Of a DNA stretch of 64,000 nt, positions 1 through 11,471 are shown one piece after another. Made by a program: the position numbers and the translations under genes. The stretch lies in contig NC_081407.1 of the NCBI RefSeq assembly GCF_030272615.1, positions 269,549,870 through 269,613,869 of the forward strand, written 5' to 3'. This DNA is from Cryptomeria japonica. Taxonomy: Eukaryota > Streptophyta > Pinopsida > Cupressales > Cupressaceae. Within the stretch, counting starts at the first letter, position 1. The number at the start of each line of letters is the position of its first letter. The notes beneath the pieces were generated by a model. That model saw nothing but the letters and a program-made list of their open reading frames with translations, did no database searches and was not told the origin of the DNA.

Positions 1-4
1 AAAA

Positions 5-94
5 GCACATAAGGTGCACACCTTATAAGGCGCACGCACTATAGGGCGTGCACCCTATAGTGCACACGCCTTATAAGGTGTGCGCCTTATGTGC
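5..94. repeat. 90-bp near-perfect palindrome
   Basis: Bases 5-30 and 69-94 are inverted copies with one mismatch. They flank a second near-palindrome at 37-62, and all arms share one centre at about 49.5. The stretch could fold into a cruciform. It lies just upstream of the first gene, so it may be a subterminal repeat of the surrounding transposon. The window starts here, so the outer boundary cannot be seen. Confidence 0.8.
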
Positions 95-96
95 AT

Positions 97-103
97 TATA
101 AAC
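97..103 (+). promoter_or_regulatory. possible TATA box of the seven-exon gene
   Basis: TATAAAC lies about 130 bases upstream of the inferred ATG at 233 and just right of the 90-bp palindrome. The position fits a plant core promoter, but no transcript data support it. Confidence 0.35.
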
Positions 104-232
104 AGCAAAAAACCCTTGCTCCGCATTTTTGCATTCCAAACCTACGTTTTGGCATTTTTGGGTGCTATTTTCTTGCGCTCACCCTTTGTAAAAGCTTGAA
201 ATTGGGCATTAAGTTGTCCATCTCTCATCAAA

Positions 233-2287
233 ATGCCGCCACGCCATCGAAGAGCTCGAAGAGGTATGTATTTTTATTATCTTATTGTCATTTTTTTTAA
301 TTAATTTGAAGATTAAACTAGGTTTATTGATTTAAATTTATTTTCATTATCAGAAAATGAGATTAGACAAGAAAATATTGAAAACACTCAATCACCTCCT
401 CATGAAGACCATATTGAAGAAGAAGCACATCAATCAACTCCTCATGAAGACCATATTGAAGAAGAAGCACATCAAGAACCTCCTACAATCCCTAGACACC
501 CCATAGGTACACAAGAAAACCTATTAGGTCAAATAGAAAATAGCTAAAAAGAGCTTGAAGGTTTAATCACAAGGCTAAAAGATCCCACTGGAACAAACTC
601 CCATAGGACAAACCTTGCCAATTCTTTGCAATCTATTGTATCTCACATACAATATGTGAGTGGGAAAATAAATTTTTGGTCCCATAAGAAGGAAGAACAA
701 AAGAAATTTTATGCTGACAAATTATCATATGTGGCAGTGAAGAAAAAGAAAATTAATAAATTTGACTTGTGTGCTCTTTTTACGGACCCCCGAACGAATC
801 AACCTTTACACCCTGGATGTAGGAGATTCCCTATTCATTGGTGTCATCATGAAGGGATTAAGAACAATTTTGGGGATAGGTGGTGGATGGTATTTGATCA
901 GCCCCCATGCAATAATCATGAGGTACCCCAATACTTTTTGAGAAAACTGTACTGTGAGTTTGTCCTTAATGAGATCCCAAACTATTTTGATTTTCTAGAT
1001 TTCCAAGGTAGAGGTGGGGGTTCGTCGCACGATAGAGAGGGTGCACAGTGTGATCCAAATCTCCCACCAAGACCCTTGGCCAGACCTATGGTGGAGCATG
1101 TTATTATTCCTTCCATTGTGAAGGAGAGTATTGAGGTTGAAACTCTAGACTCGATTAGCTCACTCACTCAGAACCTTATACAGTATGCTAGTCCTCTAGC
1201 AAAGGGTGATGCGAGTGATGATGTTGATTCTTCTAAGCATCGATTTCCAGCTCATTTTTGTCAATCTTGTGGTTCTCTTTGCATTTATGATCCTAATAGT
1301 TCTAAGAATGCATGTGCACGAGCGGAGTTTGCTACAGAGAACATTGTCATGACAGAATCCTTGCTGAACGAAACATTTGGCATTGATACCCAAGTGAATT
1401 TCATTACAAGTTCATTTCATTCTTTTTATTAAATCTTATATGTAAATTGGAGAATATATCTAAATTAGTAAATTATTATGATAAAAAATCAGGGTCAAAG
1501 TGTTCACAATACTAGCAACATTCCTGCAGCACCCTTTTTCACTACTTCGTCGACTCCACAGGTATACAATGAGTGAAAAAATATAATTATTATATGTAGA
1601 TAGTTGAACCTTATGTGAATGATTTTCTAATTACTCATTTTGGATGTCAAATAGTTTGATGCTAGAGCTTCAACATCAACACCTCGTAGTGTATTTCATC
1701 GACAATCTTTCACCTAGGTAAACAATTTATCTTTAATGTTGTTATTAAATAATATAGATAGTTTTGGCGATTAATCAATATACTTTGTTTAATTTTTAGA
1801 TGTTGAATTAAGAGACTCCTCCTTTTGTCCATGCATCAATGGAGCGTGGTGTTGCTACAGCAGTAGCAAGTTCAACTGCTTTAACAAAAGTATGAGACAT
1901 ATTTGTAAATTTAGTAAATTTAGCATTACATTTGTTATCTTAATAATATGTTATTGAAAAATTTAACGACACTTGTATTTAGTTTAATTTATATTGTGAT
2001 GCTTACAAGAGGGGCTTGTCACTCCAGATCATGAATGTGCACCTATTGTGGATGAACATCATGATTATTTGTATGCAGTAAGTGACTATTCTATTATATG
2101 TCATTCTAAAATTCAAGTTTTGTATATGCTAACATCATTCTTTTCATTGTATCAGGTGGAGTTACAAAAAAATCTGGAGAGGAGGTCGAGTGGACGTACT
2201 CAAAAGAAACCTACATCATATGCATCTCCATCCCCTCAACAAGAAAAGATATCTCGTGATATGTTTCCTTCCCCTAGAGGGAAATGA
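233..2287 (+). pseudogene. decayed seven-exon gene, unknown function, probably transposon-borne
   Basis: Inferred exons are 233-263, 354-1393, 1493-1561, 1655-1717, 1800-1889, 2012-2077 and 2156-2287. All introns have GT-AG ends and all but the first lie between codons. The frame runs through every exon to TGA at 2285-2287, about 496 residues. Three in-frame stops break it: TAA 545-547, TAG 1715-1717 and TAA 1809-1811, each one change from CAA or CAG. The product starts MPPRHRRARR, then has a direct acidic repeat around PHEDHIEEEAHQ, a Trp/Cys/His-rich middle (DRWWMVFDQPPCNNHEVPQY) and a basic C-terminus. I do not recognise the family. It converges with the transposase-like gene at 7.5-10.6 kb, so a second transposon protein, perhaps DNA-binding, is the likeliest role (inference). 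Confidence 0.6.
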
Positions 2288-2299
2288 ATAGAATAGGGT

Positions 2300-2631
2300 C
2301 CTATGTTGTATGCCTATATGGCAATTTTGAACATATGTTTTGTATTATGAATATGTGACATTCTATCGCCATATGGCTTTTGGCAAGCTCCTATTTGACT
2401 TTATTGGATACCATGTTGTATGCCTATATGGAAAATTTGAACATATGTTTTGTATTACGAATATGTGACATTCTATGTCCATATGGCTTTTGGCAAGCCC
2501 CTATTTGAGTTTATTGGATATCATGTTGTATGCCTTTATAGCAATTTTGAACATATGTTTTGTTTTATGAATATGTGAAATTCTAAGTCCATATGGCTTT
2601 TGGCAAGCCTATTTGTTTGTATTGGATATAT
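2300..2631. repeat. three tandem copies of a 110-bp unit
   Basis: Units begin near 2301, 2411 and 2521, each with ATGTTGTATGCCT. Each carries ATATGTTTTGT and CCATATGGCTTTTGGCAAG. They follow the stop codon of the seven-exon gene directly and probably lie in its 3' untranslated region. Confidence 0.85.
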
Positions 2632-2797
2632 TTGATAGTTTTAACGGTATACAATGTTGCATGGATTTGTAGCTTTTTGGTTAATGCAAATCATTTATCA
2701 TGGTTATCCATAATTGCAGTGCAAATGATTAGATGAATAATTGCACAAAGTTTATTATTACTTAAGCTTTGAACCTAAATATGTGTTCGTAATCCAA

Positions 2798-5700
2798 GAC
2801 ACAAGCCACCCCGACGCGTACAAGCTGACGGTTCGGTGCTGCAACACGACCCCGTAGGATCAAACAGATCGTTCTTATGATTAACGGGCATGGAGAAACG
2901 CGATGCCAAATATTGACAACTTTGAGCAATTTGAGCACTTGGGCGATTTGGCTGCTAGGGTGTGGCCCACAATGATCGGGCAAGTTGGAGAGAAAAAAGA
3001 AGGCATTCCAAGCGTAAACCCAGCCACCCCAACGCGTACGAGCTGATGGTTCGGTGCCGCGATGAGCAGATTGAAAGATGGGGCATTGTGCAACTTTTCA
3101 TTGAACTCATCTAACGCTTTTTGTCGTGACCGAGAAAGAGTCGCCACGAGCAACTAGATCTGAGTCTACCCAAACTGAGACAAGCTTTTTTAGAGTGCCA
3201 TAACATGACCACGTAGGATTAGATGGATCATTCTTATGATTAACAGGCATGGAGAAACGCGATACCAAATATTGACAACTTTGAGCAATTTGAGCACTTG
3301 GGCGATTTGGCTACTAGGGTGTGGCCCGCAATGATCAGGTGAGTTGGAGAGCAAAAAGAAGGCATTCCTAGTGTAAACCCAACCACCTCGACACGTACAA
3401 GTTGACGGTTCGGTGCCGCAATGAGCGGATTGAAAGATGGGGCATTGTGCAACTTTTCATTGAACTCATGTGACACTTTTTGTCGCGACCAAGAAAGAGT
3501 CACCACGAGCAACTAGATCCGAGTCTACCCAAACTGAGAGAGGCTTTTTTAGAGTACAATAACATGACCCCATAGGATCAAATGGATCATTCTTATGATT
3601 AACGAGCACGGAGAAACACGATGCCGAATATTGACAACTTTGAGCAATTTGAGCACTTGGGCAATTTGGCTGCTAGGGTGTGGCCCACAATGATCGGGCG
3701 AGTTGGAGAGAAAAAAGAAGGCATTCCAAGTGTAAACCTGGCCACCCTGATGTGTACGAGCTAACAGTTCAGTGCCGCGACAAGCGGATTGAAAGATGGG
3801 GCATTGTGCAACTTTTTATTGAACTCATCTGTCATTTTTTGTCGCGATCGAGAAAGAGTCGCCATGAGAAACTGGATCCGAGTCTACCCAAACTGAGAGA
3901 GGATTTTTTAGAGTGCCATAACATGACCCCGTAGGATCAGACAGATCATTCTTATTATTAACAGGCATGGAGAAACGTAATGCCAAATATTGACAACTTT
4001 GAGCATTTTGAGCACTTGGGCGATTTGGCTGCTAGGGTGTGGCCCACAACGATGGGGTGAGTTGGAGAGAAAAAAGAAGGCATTCCAAGCGTAAACCTAG
4101 CCACCCCGATGTGTACGAGCTGATGGTTTGGTGTCATGACAAGCGGATTGAAAGATGGGGCATTGCGCAACTTTTCATTGAACTCATCTAACGCTTTTTG
4201 TCGCGACCGAGAAAGAGTCACCACAAGAAACTGGATCCGAGTCTACCCAAATCAAGAGAGGATTTTTTAGAGTGCCATAACATGACCTCATAGGATTAGA
4301 CGGATCATTCTTATGATTAATGGGTATAGAGAAACGCGATGCTGAATATTGACAACTTTGAGCAATTTGAGCACTTGGGCGATTTGGCTGCTAGGGTGTG
4401 GCCCGCAAGGATGGGGCGAGTTGGAGAGAAAAATGAAGGAATTCCAAGTGTAAACCTAGCCACCCCAACGCATACAAGCTAACGGTTCAGTGTCGCAACG
4501 AGCGGATTGAAAGATGGGGCATTGTGCAACTTTTCATTGAACTCATCTGACGCTTTTTGTCGCGATTGAGAAAGAGTCGCCACGAGCAACTGGATCCGAG
4601 TCTACCCAAACCAAGAGAGGATTTTTTAGAGTGCAATAACATGACCCCGTAGGATCAGATGGATCATTCTTATGATTAACGGGCACAGAGAAACGCGATG
4701 TCGAATATTGATAACTTTGAGCAATTTGAGCACTTAGGCGATTTGGCTTTTAGGGTGTGGCCCGCAACGATTGGGAAAGTTGGAGAGCAAAAAGAAGGCA
4801 TTCCAAGCGTAATCCCAGCCACCTCGATGCGTACAATTTGATGGTTTGGTGCTGCGACGAGCAGATTGAAAGATGGGGCATTGTGCAACTTTTCATTGAA
4901 CTCATCTGACGCTTTTAGTCACGACCGAGAAAGAGTCGCCACGAGCAACTGGATCCAAGTCTAGCCAAACCGACAAAGGCTTTCTTAGAGTGCCATAACA
5001 CGACCCTGTAGGATCAGACGGATCATTCTTATGATTAACGGGCACGGAGAAACCTGATGCCGAATATTGACAACTTTGAGCAATTTGAGCACTTGGGCGA
5101 TTTGGCTGCTAGGGTGTGGCCCGCAACGATCGGGTGAGTTGGAGAGAAAAAAGAAGGCATTCCAAGTGTAAACCCGACCACCCTGACACATACGAGCTGA
5201 CGGTTCGGTGTCATGACAAGCAGATTGAAAGATGGGGCATTGTGCAACTTTTCATTGAACTCATCTAATGCTTTTTGTCGCGACCGAGAAAGAGTCACCA
5301 CGAGAAACTGGATCCGAGTCTACCCAAACCGAGAGAGGCTTTTTTAGAGTACCATAACATGACCCTGTAGGATTAGACAGATCATTCTTATCATTAACGG
5401 GCACGGAGAAACGGATGCCGAATATTGACAACTTTGAGCAATTTGAGCACTTGGGCGATTTGGCTGCTAGGGTGTGGCCTGCAACGATCAGGCGAGTTGG
5501 AGAGAAAAAAGAAGGCATTCCATGCATAAACCCAGCTACCCCGATGTGTACGAACTGACGGCTTGGTGTCACAACGAGCGGATTGAAAGATGGGGCATTG
5601 TGCAACTTTTCATTGAACTCATCTGACGCTTTTTGTCACGATCGAGAAAGAGTCGCCATGAGCAACTAGATCAGAGTCTACCCAAATCGAGAGAGGTCTT

Positions 5701-7190
5701 TTTAGAGTGCCATAACATGACCCCATAGGATCAAATGGATCATTCTTATGATTAATAGGCACGGAGAAATGCGATGCCGAACATTGACAACTTTGAGCAA
5801 TTTGAGCACTTGGGCGATTTGGCTGCTAGGGTGTGGCCCGCAACGATCGAGCGAGTTGGAGAGAAAAAAGAAGGCATTCCAAGCATAAACCCAGCCACTC
5901 TGATGCATATGAGCTGACGGTTCGGTGCCGCGACGAGCGGATTGAAAGATGGGGCATTGTGCAACTTTTCATTGAACTCATCTGACGCTTTTTGTCGCGA
6001 CCGAGAAAGAGTCGCCACGAGCAACTGGATCCGAGTCTACCCAAACTGAGAGAGGATTTTTTAGAGTGCCATAACATGACCCTATAGGATCAGATGAATC
6101 ATTCTTATGATTAACGGGCATGGAGAAATGCGATGCCAAATATTGACAACTTTGAGCAATTTGAGCACTTGGGCGATTTGGCTGCTAGGGTGTGGCCCGC
6201 AACGATCAGGCAAGTTGGAGAGCAAAAAGAAGGCATTCCAAGCGTAAACCTAGCCACCCTGATGCGTACAAGCTGACGGTTCAGTGCCGCGCCGAGTGGA
6301 TTGAAAGATGGGGCATTGTGCAACTTTTCATTGAACTCATCTGACGCTTTTTGTCGCGACCGAGAAAGAGTCACCACGAGCAACTGGATCTGAGTCTACC
6401 CAAACCGAGAGAGCATTTTTTAGAGTGCCATAACATGACCCTATAAGATTAGATGGATCATTCTTATGATTAATAGGCACGGAGAAACGTGATGCCGAAT
6501 ATTGACAACTTTGAGCTATTTGAGCACTTGGGCGATTTGGCTGCTAGGTTGTGGCCCACAACGATCAAGCGAGTTGGAGAGAAAAAAGAAGGCATTCCAA
6601 GTGTAAACCCAGCCACCCCTATGTGTACAAGCTGACAGTTTGGTGCCGCGATTAGTGGATTGAAAGATGGGGCATTGTGCAACTTTTCATTGAGCACATC
6701 TGACGCTTTTTGTCGCGACCGAGAAAGAGTCGCCACGAGCAACTAGATCCGATTCTACCCAAACCGAGAGAGGATTTTTTAGAGTGCCATAACATGACCC
6801 TGTAGGATCAGATGGATCATTCTTATGACTAATGGGCACGGAGAAATGCGATGCCAAATATTGACAACTTTGAGCAATTTGAGCACTTGGGCGATTTGGC
6901 TGCTAGGGTGTGGCCCACAACGATCGAGCAAGTTGGAGAGAAAAAAGAAGGTATTCCTAGCGTAAACCCAAACACCCCAATGCATATGAACTGATGGTTC
7001 GGTGCCGCGATGAGCGGATTGAAAGATGGGGCATTGTGCAACTTTTCATTGAACTTATCTGTCGCTTTTTGTCGCGACCGAGAAAGAGTCACCACGAGCA
7101 ACTGTATCTGAGTCTACCCAAACCGAGAGAGGCTTTTTTAGAGTGTCATAGCACAACCCCACAAGATCAGATGGATCATTCTTACATGTC
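2798..7190. repeat. tandem array of about twelve 359-bp units
   Basis: Unit starts recur at 2881, 3240, 3599, 3958, 4317, 4676, 5035, 5394, 5752, 6111, 6470 and 6829, a period of 359 (one step is 358). A partial unit precedes the array and a degenerate tail runs to about 7245. Most units keep an 88-90 codon open frame on the minus strand (core SRSRQKASDEFNEKLHNAPS). They also keep a plus-strand frame around RIERWGIVQLFIEL that normally ends at a TAG just after CHNMTP. In the last unit that TAG is CAA and the frame runs on to 7245. The array fills the gap between two convergent transposon genes and may descend from coding sequence (inference). Confidence 0.93.
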
Positions 7191-7473
7191 ACTAACATTG
7201 CTAAAAACCATGCCGAATTTTGACAATTTTTCACACTTTGAGTGATTGACAACAAATGAGCATTATTTACATCTTTTACCATATTAACAGGGTATACTTC
7301 ACGAAATGATCCCATGTGATCTCTAATGGTCTAAAATGACATTATTTACATAAAATCACAAAAAACAAGACAAAGACATAATTTTTTATATTACAATGCC
7401 TCGAGTAGTCAAAAATACAAGTCATGTACATATATCCAAATAAGATTGATATTACAATTTTTTACATTTACAT

Positions 7474-10400
7474 TTAATCCAATGAACCATCTGGATCTGC
7501 TCTACTCTTTATCGTGTCTAGTATGGCCTCATGGTCAGACTCACGAACCTTCCATAGGTTCTTGTTTAGTGGTCTACCCCCATATCTGATCAAATGAACA
7601 TTTGAAGCTACAATAAGGTTAGAATAATGAAGAATCTTCCTATCTGTCTCGAAGTCCTCGAACAACCACAAGTTAGACTTCTTCACTAGGTACCTTCTAA
7701 GCCATGTACCAGTAACAACTACTGATCTTGTGGGGTACTCAATATTTTCTCCATCTACCATAGGGTGATCCAATTTCTTATTTGCGTCCACACAATGACA
7801 TAGGTAATAATCTATTCCTTCTTCATTCTCTTCAGTTGCAATTACTACATAAACATGCCCTGCAATGATAAAGTGAGAAGAATTTAGCAAACAACTAAGG
7901 TAAAATATTAAAGTACAAAAATTGCATGTGGATAATTTACCTGGTTGGACTAAATCTAACACATGGTCAAAGTCAATTGATGCTTCCATCTATGTGAGTT
8001 GTAGTGCACTCGGAGGTTGGTATGTCTCAAGTGGGATTAGAGGTCTCATACACAATTCATCCACTCACTCCTTTGACTCACAGTCATTATAGGCACCATC
8101 TCTACATGAAGATCAATAACATGCCATCCGCCGCATATGGATAGTCCATGAACCTGCATTAGAGCTTTTGAAAGAGTGTAGCTCACTCGATCCTGTCATT
8201 GTACAACAATCTTCTAATTTTGCAATGTTAGTATCATCTACCAACCAAAAAAATCTATGAACTAAAGACTTACCTTGATTGCCTGGACCAATTGTACCAT
8301 TGCACCATTGAACAATTGATTTTGCATCTTTCAAGTTTGTATTCCCTTTGTACTTTAACTCTTCTCGTGCTAAAGCTCTTTTAATACATGCTCCCCTTTT
8401 TCATGCCTAGCCTCAGAGAAATTCCACATATGTTGAATGGCAGTCAACTTATGCATCCTAATCAACCAATAAAACATCCGAGAGTTCTTAAATTGTGATG
8501 CACAATTATCTGACCATATGATATGTTGACAGAATGATATGCCTCGGCTAGCCAAATCATCATAGAATATCTGAAAACAACCTTGCACAAACTCTGCAGA
8601 GTGTGAGCGATCATCACTGATGTAAAAATGATACTCCCTCAATATCTTCCTATCCTCTTCCATACTATCATGTGCATGAATGAATGCTATATGCACAAAT
8701 ATGGCAACTTGTGTGGAGTTGTAATATTGTGTTTGCATCTCGTTCTGCTGTTGTAGTGTAGAGTTCTCTGCAAAGTCAACAATTGAAACAATTGTATGAA
8801 GTGGAAATGTGTCCTTGCATAGCTTAAATTGTGAGTCCAACCAACGAGCTTGATGGTTATGCCTTGCATACTCATACACTATATTCTCATGAAAGATGCC
8901 CATAAACTGATACACTGGAATCTTCTCACTAACCAATTCACACCTTTTTGCTTCTTTTCCATCTTTTAGCATGTAGGCCACTGTCTTATATTTTCCAAAT
9001 TCTTCTAATTCATTACCAATTTATTGTCCAATATCCATATGTTGACAAATTTGCAAATGTCGCAATCCACCACAATCAACACATGTGTCATCCAAGCAAC
9101 ACTTATTGTAATATACTTGACCATCTACTCTTTCACATAAGATGCTAGATATGAATTCCCTTGAAGATGTCGGTGGACCATTTATGTTGCATTCTTGCAA
9201 AACATTGTTAGCATGCAAATCTATACATATGCGTTGATAAACATCATAATGGTTAGAAAATTCAATATGTACTCTACAACAACCAGTTGTGCATGTGTGA
9301 TTTATTTTGACATAAAAAGGCTTTACCATTTCAAAGAACCTTTGACTAATTTTTATTTGAGGATACATACGTTGAAACTTGGCAAAAAATTGTGTTTGAG
9401 TCATATCCAAAAAATGTTTCAGATGTGGATCAGGGATTTTACTACCAATCCTCCTTCTTACAACATCTCTTTGATTTGGAGAGACCCTTGTGTTATTCTT
9501 CCAAAAATCTTCAATTAGGGATCTCAAGGCTTCAACAATTGCTTTATCTTTCTGTGGTAATCTACCGGAAAATGCCTATAACTCATTGTTATATGGATCC
9601 TCCGCTCTTTGTTGCCTTCCCAAAGCTCTCATTAGAGTTTGTCTACTTATCTTCAATTGTTTACTTGTCTTTCTAAGGAGGTGAGCTTTCTTAGTTTGAG
9701 TGCTTACAATTGTTGATGTAATGACACGTCATGTGGCATTACTATCTTTTGTGCGTGAGTTAGAACCAACAGTATCATATGCATTCATCAGATTCTTCAC
9801 AATAGATTTGTCGCTTGATTCAATCGATGTTCTTAGCCCAAGAATCTTCATTATAGGCCTAAATTTCAGATTTCTCATCATTTCAACAAATAGTTGACAT
9901 CTTCTGTCTCATTTAAAGGCTCAAAAAATATTTTCCATATCCGATTAGCATGTCTTTGACAAGTACACTTCGGAAACTTGTCAACCATTGGTTTCAAAAC
10001 ATTAGCATCAATATCAATCAAATACTTAGGCTTTCTATGCAAAACTCTAGGAGGTGTTCTCAAACTTTGAGTTATCTCAAGATTAGGAATGTCAACAACA
10101 TTAGGGATAGGTGGCATACCTTCAAGCGGAGATGAAAATGATGACATACCTTGAAATTGAGGTGTACAAGATGGTGTAACTCCAATACTTGATGTCAGTC
10201 GTGAAGTACTTGCAACGTCAAATGTCATAGAGGGAGTGCATTCAATATGAGATGTTGTAGACACCAACGGTGTGCCAATAAGAGATGGTGTGCCTTCAAC
10301 TTGAGATGTAAGAGATGGGGTGCCTTCAACTTGAATTGTTGTAGACATGCTCTCAACCTCGGGATTCAATTGTCTCATTGCACGAAGGTTTTGCATCTGT

Positions 10401-10590
10401 TGCCTTTGTGTGGCCAATTTTGTCTCTCTCTTAGATTGGATGGATATTTCATGTTCCTCTTCAATTGGCACCTCTTCAATTGACACCTCTTCTTCTATGG
10501 TATGCAATTTCCTTTGTTCACGAAGTTGCTTCATTCCTTCTCTTTTTTTTGCATTCTTAGCTTCATGCTCTTCCAATGTTACATTTTTTG
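7474..10590 (-). pseudogene. decayed transposase-like gene (DDE-type, superfamily not assigned)
   Basis: The gene reads right to left. The N-terminal part (10576-9878) is charged and has repeated EGTPSL-like motifs; its true start is unclear because a TGA lies just upstream. After a frameshift near 9893, one frame runs to about 8395 with stops at TGA 9729-9731, a TAG near 9577 and TAA 9021-9023. It holds a Cys/His-rich block (TCTTGCC, CCLDDTCVDCGG), DFAEN (8763-8777), ISDDRSHS (about 8600-8621), WSDNCASQFKN (about 8482-8518) and a worn HEKGEH motif. DFxEN, then SDxxxH, then SDxxxxQxKN and HGKG, in that order, is the layout I know from a transposase-derived family of plants and animals; the three D positions suggest a DDE nuclease. 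A second frameshift lies near 8395. The C-terminal exon (7859-7474) follows an 81-bp GT-AG intron at 7860-7940. A GTWLRRYLVKKSN motif is visible there. Confidence 0.6.
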
Positions 10591-10599
10591 GTCATTTGC

Positions 10600-11108
10600 T
10601 CAGCATGATGATGATGTTGCATATGTTAAAATGGATATATGAAATTGAAATTATTTCATGTATTCCTTTTCTAAATTATTTCATAAGATCTTAAAAAGGA
10701 TGTATGAAATTGCAAATTTTATTTTAAACCACTAAACAATTAATTTTCTTATGCAACTTCCTTCAAATGCATTGTTAAATCTAATGTAAATTTAATAGGA
10801 TTATAATCAATTTTGACTCACACTTTTATTCTAACATTTAAACAAAATAACACTTAATAAGTATTTGAATTCTAAAAACAAGAAAATATTACCTCAATTA
10901 TTCAAATTTGATTAAAAAACTATGTTCTTACTCTTTGACGTTGCCAAATCAAAAAAAAGGTGGTGGAGAGCTAATGGAATGTATAAAATAACCTTGCATA
11001 AAATGTCAACACCATGCAAAAAGCATTTTTTTGTCTGATCATGCGCAGAAAGAACACAAAAAGAGAGAATGTGGGCTTGGATCACGGGTCAAGGGTCCCA
11101 TATAACAG
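10600..11108. other. AT-rich 5' flank of the transposase-like gene
   Basis: I see no open frame with coding character. The promoter and any upstream exon of the minus-strand gene should lie here, but I cannot place a convincing TATA box or splice site. Confidence 0.4.
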
Positions 11109-11109
11109 T

Positions 11110-11445
11110 TTTTTAGTGCAGCTCATTTGGCTAGCGCCAAATATGGCACTAGCCAAATGACTTCCATTGAAATTTTTTACCTTAAACTAAACACTAACTA
11201 TATACACTATAACCTTTTTTTTGTGCAGCTCATTTGGCTAGCGCCAAATATGGTGCTAGCCATATTCGGCGCTAGCCAAATGACTTCCATTGAAATTTTT
11301 TACCTTTGATAAATTTCTACTCTATACCCTATAACCTTTTTTTTGTGTAGCTCATTTGGCTAGCGCCAAATATGGCGCTAGCCAAATGACTTCCATTGAC
11401 ATTTTTTAACTTTTGATAAATTTCTACTCTATACCCTATAGTTTG
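11110..11445. repeat. three 107-122 bp repeats with GCTAGC palindromic cores
   Basis: GCTCATTTGGCTAGCG recurs at 11121, 11228 and 11350. Each copy contains the dyad CATTTGGCTAGCGCC / GGCGCTAGCCAAATG and ends in a shared AT-rich spacer with CTATACCCTATA. The middle copy has an extra half-palindrome. They may be subterminal repeats of the transposon that carries the gene at 7.5-10.6 kb. Confidence 0.85.
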
Positions 11446-11471
11446 ATAGCCACAACCATAAAAATTAAACC

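Noticed and set aside
91-300. 69-codon frame at the left edge
   Set aside because: It crosses the inferred TATA box, first exon and intron start of the seven-exon gene in another phase.
2048-2287. 79-codon plus frame read as a separate small gene
   Set aside because: It reads through an intron; the splice-consistent parts are exons 6 and 7 of the gene starting at 233.
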